A stretch of 48,076 nucleotides of DNA from positions 1-48,076 of the forward strand of contig CAMIZK010000003.1 of NCBI GenBank assembly GCA_946403315.1. Direction: 5' to 3'. Position 1 is the stretch's first letter, and every line of letters starts with the position of its first letter. Of the stretch, positions 42,999-48,076 are shown in pieces. Position numbers and translations under genes: made by a program. The notes under the pieces are model-generated. The model had not been told where the DNA came from. It did no database searches and saw only the letters and a program-made list of their open reading frames with translations. The stretch comes from an uncultured Bacteroidales bacterium (GTDB lineage Bacteria > Bacteroidota > Bacteroidia > Bacteroidales > Paludibacteraceae).

Positions 42999-44168
42999 TT
43001 GACACTGGACAGTTTACATAGTATCGATTACATCCTCATCGGGATGCTGGGATTTTTCTTCCTGGCACAACTCTACTTCTACGCGCGCTATATGTGCGCT
43101 GTAGCACGCCGTATCCGTAAAGGCGAAAGGCAAAAAGCGGAAGGCGAAAGGAGCGAAGTGCCGGGCGTATCGGTTATTCTTTGCGCGCATAACGAGAGTG
43201 AAAACCTCTCTAACTACCTGCAGGCATTGTTGACGCAAGACTACCCGACCTACGAGGTGATTGTAGTGGATGACGGTTCGGAAGATGACACACGCCTGGT
43301 CATTGAACGCTATATGGTCCATGACCCGCGGTTGCACATGACCTTTGTGCCTTACGGTGCACGGGTTCGGTCCACAAAAAAACTGGCATTGACCTTAGCG
43401 GCTAAGGCAGCTCAATATGACTACCTGCTGCTAACCGACGCCGATTGTGTTCCGGAATCGAACCAATGGATCTCATCCATGATGGCAGGATTCACACCGA
43501 ACAAAGATATCGTGCTCGGTTTCGGTGCGTATTTCAAAGAGAAAGGATGCATCAACCGTCTGGTACGGTTTGATACCCTCTTCAACGGGCTCCACTATCT
43601 CGGTGCCGCTATCTGCGGTCATCCGTACATGGGAGTGGGACGAAACCTCGCTTACCGCAAGTCGCTGTTCTTCGAATCCGGCGGTTTCACCCATATGATG
43701 GATAACCGCGCCGGAGACGATGACCTCTTCGTTAATCATGTGGCGAACAAAAAGAACACGGCAGTGGCTGTGCGCCCGGAGTCCTACACATGGTCTCTCG
43801 CCAAAACGACATTGCGCGATTGGTGGAAGCAGAAACGGCGACATCTTTCCGTTTCTCCAAAATACCGCTTATCCACCAAGATCCGCTTGGCGCTGGAGCC
43901 CATGACGCGCGGCTGGTTCTATGCGTTCTTCATCGGAATGATGGTGTTCTATTGGCCCACTTGCCTCAATGCCATCTCCATCCCGTTCATCGCAGCGGCA
44001 GGATTGTTCCTTCTCCGATGGATCATGCAGACGCTGGTCATCAACATCTCCGCACGACGCATGGGTGTACACCGGTTTAATATGTTCAGTATCCTTTGGT
44101 TTGACATCGCTTTACCACTCGTCAACCTATGGATGCTGCTGATTCCTAAGAAACAATATAAATGGTAA
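42999..44168 (+). CDS. Family 2 glycosyltransferase, membrane-anchored
   Basis: Processive-type GT-A glycosyltransferase. An N-terminal span (YILIGMLGFFFLAQLYFYARY) precedes the catalytic domain with VSVILCAHNESENLSNYLQA, EVIVVDDGSEDDTRLV, LLTDADCVPES (the DxD metal site region), AGDDDLFVNH and WWKQKRRHLS (a Q(x)xRW-like motif). Two or three C-terminal spans follow. The start is a TTG at 42999; no ATG fits before 43044. The linker between the span and the catalytic domain (RKGERQKAEGERSE) is encoded by a short tract (43119-43157). Donor and product unknown. Confidence 0.9.
   Translation: MTLDSLHSIDYILIGMLGFFFLAQLYFYARYMCAVARRIRKGERQKAEGERSEVPGVSVILCAHNESENLSNYLQALLTQDYPTYEVIVVDDGSEDDTRLVIERYMVHDPRLHMTFVPYGARVRSTKKLALTLAAKAAQYDYLLLTDADCVPESNQWISSMMAGFTPNKDIVLGFGAYFKEKGCINRLVRFDTLFNGLHYLGAAICGHPYMGVGRNLAYRKSLFFESGGFTHMMDNRAGDDDLFVNHVANKKNTAVAVRPESYTWSLAKTTLRDWWKQKRRHLSVSPKYRLSTKIRLALEPMTRGWFYAFFIGMMVFYWPTCLNAISIPFIAAAGLFLLRWIMQTLVINISARRMGVHRFNMFSILWFDIALPLVNLWMLLIPKKQYKW
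43119..43157. repeat. GGCGAAA-type tract inside the glycosyltransferase gene
   Basis: Five imperfect 7-nt units (GCGAAAG, GCAAAAA, GCGGAAG, GCGAAAG, GAGCGAA) in frame, encoding a basic/acidic linker between the membrane anchor and the catalytic domain. Confidence 0.65.
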
Positions 44169-44174
44169 AATATT

Positions 44175-44480
44175 ATGGCAGAAAATCAATTGAAAATCAA
44201 CATCGCACCTGATAAGCAACAGGGCGTGTTCGCTAACTTAGCGCTTATCGCACATACTCCCACTGAGTTCGTTTTTGACTTCGCTCAACTCATGCCCGGT
44301 GTACCGCAAGCGAATGTAGTTACCCGTGTAGTCGTTACGCCCGATCAGGCAAAGAAATTCCTGGCTGCGCTGCAGAACAATATCGGTCAGTATGAGCAGA
44401 AATTCGGTACCATCGAACCGATCGGCGGTCCTGCAAAAGGATCCACTCTTCCGTTGACGTTCACCGGAGGGGAAGCTTAA
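44175..44480 (+). CDS. DUF3467 protein
   Basis: Small cytosolic protein (101 residues) of unknown function. The family words are LIAHTPTEFVFDFAQLMPGV, VVTPDQAKKFLAALQNNI and YEQKFG. DUF3467 proteins are conserved in Bacteroidota and other phyla and have no established role. It follows the glycosyltransferase by 6 nt. Confidence 0.85.
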   Translation: MAENQLKINIAPDKQQGVFANLALIAHTPTEFVFDFAQLMPGVPQANVVTRVVVTPDQAKKFLAALQNNIGQYEQKFGTIEPIGGPAKGSTLPLTFTGGEA

Positions 44481-44486
44481 AGGAAT

Positions 44487-44513
44487 GTACAAGGGGACAA
44501 TGTACAATGTACT
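44487..44513. repeat. 27-nt TGTACAA element, copy 1 (left of the four-helix-bundle gene)
   Basis: Starts TGTACAAGGGGACAATGTAC and ends AATGTAC. Nearly identical to 46146-46172 and 47872-47898. Its last 17 nt (44497-44513) are the left arm of a perfect inverted repeat with 44931-44947. Confidence 0.85.
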
Positions 44514-44527
44514 AAGGAACAAGGAAA

Positions 44528-44884
44528 ATGGATAAGGAAGAAATGAAAAAGCGACATAAAGCATTCGCTATCCGTATTGTGCGGATGGTAGATGCTATGC
44601 CTCGTACGATTGCCGCTTCTGCTATCGCTCGCCAAGTGATACGTTCCGGTACTTCTCCTTCGGCTAATTACAGAGCTGCCTGTCTTGCTAAGTCGGACAA
44701 GGATTTTATCAATAAACTCAAGATGGTTGAAGAGGAACTGGACGAGACACTACATTGGTTGGAGTTGATAGTGGATTGTCAAATTCTTCCAGAAGAAAGA
44801 ATGAAGGAGATTATCCACGAATGTTCCGAGTTATTAGGTATCACTGTCGCCTCAATTGTATCAATGAAAAAAAACATTAAATAA
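44528..44884 (+). CDS. Four-helix-bundle protein (23S rRNA intervening-sequence type)
   Basis: A 118-residue protein of the IVS-encoded S23/TIGR02436 fold, a pentameric four-helix bundle related to the Avd protein of diversity-generating retroelements. Family markers: FAIRIVRMVDAMPRTIAASA, IARQVIRSGTSPSANYRAAC, FINKLKMVEEELDETLHWLE and CSELLGITVASIVSMKKN. It lies between a 17-bp perfect inverted repeat (44497-44513 / 44931-44947) inside TGTACAA tracts. No reverse transcriptase, template repeat or 23S rRNA is near. Function unknown; the link to the repeats is discussed as a finding. Confidence 0.9.
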   Translation: MDKEEMKKRHKAFAIRIVRMVDAMPRTIAASAIARQVIRSGTSPSANYRAACLAKSDKDFINKLKMVEEELDETLHWLELIVDCQILPEERMKEIIHECSELLGITVASIVSMKKNIK

Positions 44885-44904
44885 ATAACCCTTTAATCTA
44901 CGCA

Positions 44905-44962
44905 ATTTTACATTGTACACTGCGCAAATTGTACATTGTACATTGTCAAATTGTACATTAGT
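44905..44962. repeat. TGTACATT tract right of the four-helix-bundle gene
   Basis: Contains GTACATTGTACATTGTC (44931-44947), the exact reverse complement of 44497-44513, and further TTGTACA words on either side up to the start of the next gene. Confidence 0.85.
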
Positions 44963-44964
44963 TT

Positions 44965-45840
44965 ATGAAAACATTTCCAGCTTCGCAGTTAATCATCAAT
45001 GCCGATGGTTCTGCATTTCATTTGCATCTCAAACCGGAGTTCCTGGCGGACAAAATCATTCTTGTCGGTGACCAGGACCGTGTGAATATGGTAGCCTCCT
45101 TCTTCGACGAAGGATCTATCGAGTGCGACGTACAATCCCGTGAGTTCCATACCATCACCGGTAAGTTCCAAGGAAAACGCATCTCCTGTATCTCTACCGG
45201 TATCGGAACCGATAACTGCGACATCGTCATGAATGAAATTGACGCACTCGCTAACATCGATTTCGCTACCCGTACAGAGAAAGAGCACAAACGTTGCTTG
45301 GATATCGTTCGTATCGGGACCTGCGGCGGTATGCAAGAGGACATCCCTCTGGGAACCTTCCTCGTTTCGCAAAAGTCCATCGGTTTCGACGGCGTCTTGG
45401 CTTTCTATGAGGATCGTGACAAGATCGCTGACCTCGGTTTTGAGAAGGCGTTTGTGGATTTCGTAGGTTACCCTGCGAAAGCGGCTGTGCCTTACGTAGT
45501 AGCTGCTAACCCGGATCTCGTAAACCGCATCGCCAAGGACGATATGATGCGTGGTTGCACCATCGCTGCCAACGGGTTCTACGGTCCGCAAGGCCGTGTA
45601 CTCCGTGTGGGTCTGGCAGTACCTGATATCAACGAGAAGATCTCCGCTTTCCGCTATGAAGGACAGCGTATCACGAACTACGAGATGGAAGGATCCTGCA
45701 TCGCCGGTTTGGCACTGCACATGGGTCACCGCGCTATGACCGTTTGCTGCGTCATCGCTCAGCGTAAGACAGAAGCCGCCAACACCGATTATAAACCGCG
45801 TATCAAAGAATTGGTACGCACTGTACTTGAGAGAATTTAA
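44965..45840 (+). CDS. Uridine phosphorylase-like nucleoside phosphorylase
   Basis: Phosphorolysis of a pyrimidine nucleoside to base and sugar-1-phosphate. Motifs of the NP-I family are clear: IILVGDQDRVNMVASFF, ISTGIGTDNCDIVMNEID, RIGTCGGMQEDIPLGTFLVS and NYEMEGSCIAGLALHMGH (sugar-binding Glu-Met-Glu region). Length 291, slightly longer than E. coli Udp (253) and close to Bacteroidota enzymes. The ATG at 44965 is 2-3 nt beyond a repeat tract. Substrate (uridine or another nucleoside) is not certain. Confidence 0.88.
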   Translation: MKTFPASQLIINADGSAFHLHLKPEFLADKIILVGDQDRVNMVASFFDEGSIECDVQSREFHTITGKFQGKRISCISTGIGTDNCDIVMNEIDALANIDFATRTEKEHKRCLDIVRIGTCGGMQEDIPLGTFLVSQKSIGFDGVLAFYEDRDKIADLGFEKAFVDFVGYPAKAAVPYVVAANPDLVNRIAKDDMMRGCTIAANGFYGPQGRVLRVGLAVPDINEKISAFRYEGQRITNYEMEGSCIAGLALHMGHRAMTVCCVIAQRKTEAANTDYKPRIKELVRTVLERI

Positions 45841-45870
45841 GCATTCAGCATTCAGAAATCAGCATTCAGA
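45841..45870. repeat. GCATTCA-type short tract
   Basis: GCATTCAGCATTCAGAAATC followed by AGCATTCAGA, 7-nt units, filling the gap before the dipeptidyl peptidase gene. Confidence 0.6.
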
Positions 45871-47871
45871 ATGAAAAAATTATGTATCATCTTGGCAGCC
45901 GTGGGGATTCTCTGCGGCTGTCAACAAAAAAAGACTTGTGACAAACAAGCTTTCCAATACAACGTGGATAAGTTCTATGATTTAGAGATCCTCCGTTACG
46001 ATGTGCCGGAGTTTGAAAGCCTGACGCTGCAACAGAAATCGCTGCTCTACTGCCTTTCCGAAGCAGCGCTGTGGGGACGTGATATCTTATTCGACCAGAA
46101 CGGCCGGTATAACCTCCGTATCCGTCGAGCGCTAGAAGCGCTCTATGTACAAAGGGACAAAGTACAATGTACAAAGGCTGAATGGGACGCTTTCGAGCGT
46201 TACCTCAAGCGTGTCTGGTTCTCCAACGGTATCCATCATCACTATTCGGAGGATAAATTCCTACCGGAATTCAGTCAGGATTGGTTCGTAGCCGCTTGTG
46301 AAGCAGCCGGCGTTGAATACGACGACGCTATCTTACCCGTTATGTTTGATCCGGCTGTTATGCCCAAACGTACGACCGCGCAGGATGGTGTGGATCTTGT
46401 GGCTAACTCTGCCGGTAACTACTACGGAGAAGGTATTACTCAGGCTGAGGCTGAGGCATGGTACGCAGCGCACAAGGACAATAGTGCAGAACCCCTCTGG
46501 ATTGGTCTGAACTCGCAACTCGTCAAGAACGAGAAAGGGGAGATTGAAGAGCGCGTCTATAAAGTAGGCGGACTCTACGGAGAGGCATTGGAGCATGTCG
46601 TTTACTGGTTCAAAGAAGCACTGAAATATGCGGAGAATGACCAACAACGCGAGGTGCTTAACAAACTCATTGCCTTCAATGAGACCGGTGACCTGAAGTT
46701 GTTCAACGAGTACTGTATTGCATGGGTGAAAGATCTGGACAGCCGGGTTGACTTTGTCAACGGTTTCACGGAGACTTATAGCGATCCGTTGGGCATCACC
46801 GGCACCTGGGAGAGTATGGTGAATTTCAAAGACCTCGCGGCTACCAAGCGTACGCAACTTATTTCGGACAATGCACAATGGTTTGAGGATCACTCGACTA
46901 CCGATCCCAAATACAAGAAAGAGGAAGTCAAAGGTGTAACCGCCAAAGTGATCACCGCCGCTATCTTAGCCGGTGACTGCTATCCTGCTACGCCGATCGG
47001 TATCAACTTGCCGAACGCTAACTGGATCCGCAAAGAGTACGGATCGAAGTCTGTGACGATCGACAACCTCATGCACGCGTATAATGAGGCGGCCAAGGGA
47101 AACGGTTTCAACGAAGAGTTCATGATCGATGATGAGATCCGTGACATCTACGAGAAATACGGAGCGATGTGCGGTGACCTGCATACTGACTTGCACGAAT
47201 GCGTTGGACACGGTAGCGGTAAACTGATGCCGGGTGTGAGCAAAGACGCCCTCAAAGAGCATGCTTCCACCATTGAAGAAGCACGTGCCGACCTCTTCGG
47301 ACTCTATTATCTCGCAGACCCGAAACTCGTGGAACTGGGTCTGCTGCCGAATATGCAGGCATACAAAGCCGGTTACTACCAGCAGATGATGAATGGTCTG
47401 ATGACGCAGTTAGTGCGTATCGAGCCGGGTAAGGATATCGAAGAAGCGCACATGCGTAACCGCCAACTCATTGCAAACTGGTGTTATGCCCATGCGAATG
47501 GTGAGATGGAGATCATAGAACGGGACGGCAAGCACTATCTGCAGATCAATGACTATGAAGGAGTACGCCGACTCTACGGTGAACTCTTAGCAGAGATTCA
47601 ACGGATCACCTCCGAAGGCGACTATGCGGCTGCCAAAGAGATGGTAGAGACTTATGCGGTGAAGGTGAACCAAGATCTGCACAAAGAGATCCTGGAGCGC
47701 TATCAAAAACTCAACCTTGCACCGTATAAAGGTTTCGTGAATCCTGTCTATAAGGTAGAGCGCAACGCCGACGGTGAGATCACGGATGTGAAACTCGATT
47801 TCACGGAAGGGTATATTGAGCAACACCTGCGTTACAGTCGCGACTATAGTCCGCTGCCGAGTGTCAATTAA
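45871..47871 (+). CDS. Dipeptidyl peptidase III (family M49) lipoprotein
   Basis: Zn-dependent exopeptidase that removes dipeptides. The signal peptide MKKLCIILAAVGILCGC ends in a lipobox cysteine, so it is exported. The M49 zinc motif HEXXGH is HECVGHGSGKLMPG (His at 442 and 447), and the third ligand is in EEARADLFGLYYL (Glu 469-470). Length 666 is close to Bacteroides DPP III. Residues about 92-101 (YVQRDKVQCTK) are encoded by a 27-nt TGTACAA element, copy 2 (46146-46172). The frame remains intact and the flanking text looks normal. Confidence 0.95.
   Translation: MKKLCIILAAVGILCGCQQKKTCDKQAFQYNVDKFYDLEILRYDVPEFESLTLQQKSLLYCLSEAALWGRDILFDQNGRYNLRIRRALEALYVQRDKVQCTKAEWDAFERYLKRVWFSNGIHHHYSEDKFLPEFSQDWFVAACEAAGVEYDDAILPVMFDPAVMPKRTTAQDGVDLVANSAGNYYGEGITQAEAEAWYAAHKDNSAEPLWIGLNSQLVKNEKGEIEERVYKVGGLYGEALEHVVYWFKEALKYAENDQQREVLNKLIAFNETGDLKLFNEYCIAWVKDLDSRVDFVNGFTETYSDPLGITGTWESMVNFKDLAATKRTQLISDNAQWFEDHSTTDPKYKKEEVKGVTAKVITAAILAGDCYPATPIGINLPNANWIRKEYGSKSVTIDNLMHAYNEAAKGNGFNEEFMIDDEIRDIYEKYGAMCGDLHTDLHECVGHGSGKLMPGVSKDALKEHASTIEEARADLFGLYYLADPKLVELGLLPNMQAYKAGYYQQMMNGLMTQLVRIEPGKDIEEAHMRNRQLIANWCYAHANGEMEIIERDGKHYLQINDYEGVRRLYGELLAEIQRITSEGDYAAAKEMVETYAVKVNQDLHKEILERYQKLNLAPYKGFVNPVYKVERNADGEITDVKLDFTEGYIEQHLRYSRDYSPLPSVN
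46146..46172. repeat. 27-nt TGTACAA element, copy 2 (inside the DPP III gene)
   Basis: Matches 44487-44513 at 25 of 27 positions, inside codons 92-101 of the peptidase. 27 nt is nine codons, so the frame is preserved. Confidence 0.85.
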
Positions 47872-47898
47872 TGTACAAAGGGACAATGTACAATGTAC
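47872..47898. repeat. 27-nt TGTACAA element, copy 3 (over the aroA start)
   Basis: Matches 44487-44513 at 26 of 27 positions. It begins on the second base after the DPP III stop-codon T/A pair and supplies the ATG at 47893 used by aroA. Confidence 0.85.
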
Positions 47899-48076
47899 AA
47901 AATAGCCCTGCCGATATCAAAGAGTATAGCGAATAGAATTCTTCTATTGCAGGCTATCCATGGAGATCCGCTTATGCGGGTCTCTTCGGATATGCCGGAC
48001 GATGTGATCGTGTTGCACGATGCGCTCGCGCGCCTGCGCGAATATAAAAAAGGAGAGCCGCTGACACTCTATCTGA
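47893..48076 (+). CDS. aroA: 3-phosphoshikimate 1-carboxyvinyltransferase (3' end outside window)
   Basis: EPSP synthase, one step before chorismate synthase. The 61 codons in the window start MYKIALPISKSIANRILLLQ, in which PISKSIANR is the phosphoenolpyruvate/shikimate-binding P-S-SKS-NR motif. The start ATG lies inside the third TGTACAA element; the N-terminus is about a dozen residues shorter than usual, because SKS normally begins near residue 20. The reading frame stays open to the window edge. The gene is near aroC (40899-41801) but is on the opposite strand. Confidence 0.8.
   Translation, partial: MYKIALPISKSIANRILLLQAIHGDPLMRVSSDMPDDVIVLHDALARLREYKKGEPLTLYL

Noticed and set aside
44528..44884. 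Avd of a diversity-generating retroelement
   Set aside because: The fold is related, but there is no reverse transcriptase, no template repeat and no variable target gene nearby.

Overview
The window reads as a chromosomal segment of a Bacteroidales bacterium (phylum Bacteroidota), possibly a Paludibacteraceae/Prevotella-like gut or rumen lineage; the genus is a guess. Supporting evidence is a SusC/SusD pair, Bacteroidota-type promoters (TAnnTTTG with an upstream TTG), GTG/TTG starts without Shine-Dalgarno sequences, C-terminal tails resembling type IX secretion signals, and families largely restricted to the phylum (LptE variant, DUF3467, DUF6169, PCMD, DUF4290-like). No rRNA, tRNA, CRISPR array, transposase or integrase is visible.

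Layout. 1-1514: end of a COG2509 FAD-dependent dehydrogenase. 1604-10682 (minus): a pectin utilisation locus of SusC, SusD, a family 1 pectate lyase, a GH28 polygalacturonase and a small secreted protein. 10867-16394 (minus): an envelope/exopolysaccharide operon lptE-wza-wzc plus topB, preceded by a sigma-54-type regulator (16511-17713) that is divergent from secG (17900-18262). 18324-28400: an accessory island on the minus strand with small ORFs, a DUF6169 pair, a 2,466-residue repeat surface protein, a higBA-type toxin-antitoxin pair with an unusual antitoxin and a hepT/mntA pair. Two kinds of long direct repeat (63 nt and 41 nt) occur there. 28663-34534: an exonuclease-endonuclease-phosphatase protein, a DUF4290-like protein, prs, a glutaminyl cyclase-like lipoprotein, sufC with a half-length sufD, and a polyprenyl synthetase. 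34702-40906: a hendecad-repeat lipoprotein, then uxaC, an outer-membrane protein, kdgK, eda and exuT for hexuronate catabolism. 40899-48076: a compact aroC, a PCMD protein, a family 2 glycosyltransferase, DUF3467, a four-helix-bundle (23S IVS-type) protein inside inverted repeats, a uridine phosphorylase-like enzyme, dipeptidyl peptidase III and the start of aroA.

How it works together. The SusCD locus would bind and import pectin fragments, PL1 and GH28 would cut polygalacturonate, and ExuT, UxaC, KdgK and Eda carry hexuronates toward pyruvate and glyceraldehyde-3-phosphate. Tagaturonate/fructuronate reductases and altronate/mannonate dehydratases are not in the window.

The most unusual signal is a set of short, degenerate tracts with periods of about 7-9 nt, found between genes and in frame inside genes. 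One of them is a 27-nt sequence present at the left edge of the four-helix-bundle gene, inside the dipeptidyl peptidase III gene, and over the aroA start. The four-helix-bundle gene is enclosed by a perfect 17-bp inverted repeat built from the same word. I propose a four-helix-bundle-protein-associated repeat element as the best candidate for an undescribed system. Other notable signals are an 11-nt tandem repeat in the signal-peptide region of the giant surface protein (possible phase variation), the ORF-63 nt repeat-terminator modules, the chimeric antitoxin, and eleven promoters with an identical 23-nt register, two of them sharing one palindrome back to back.
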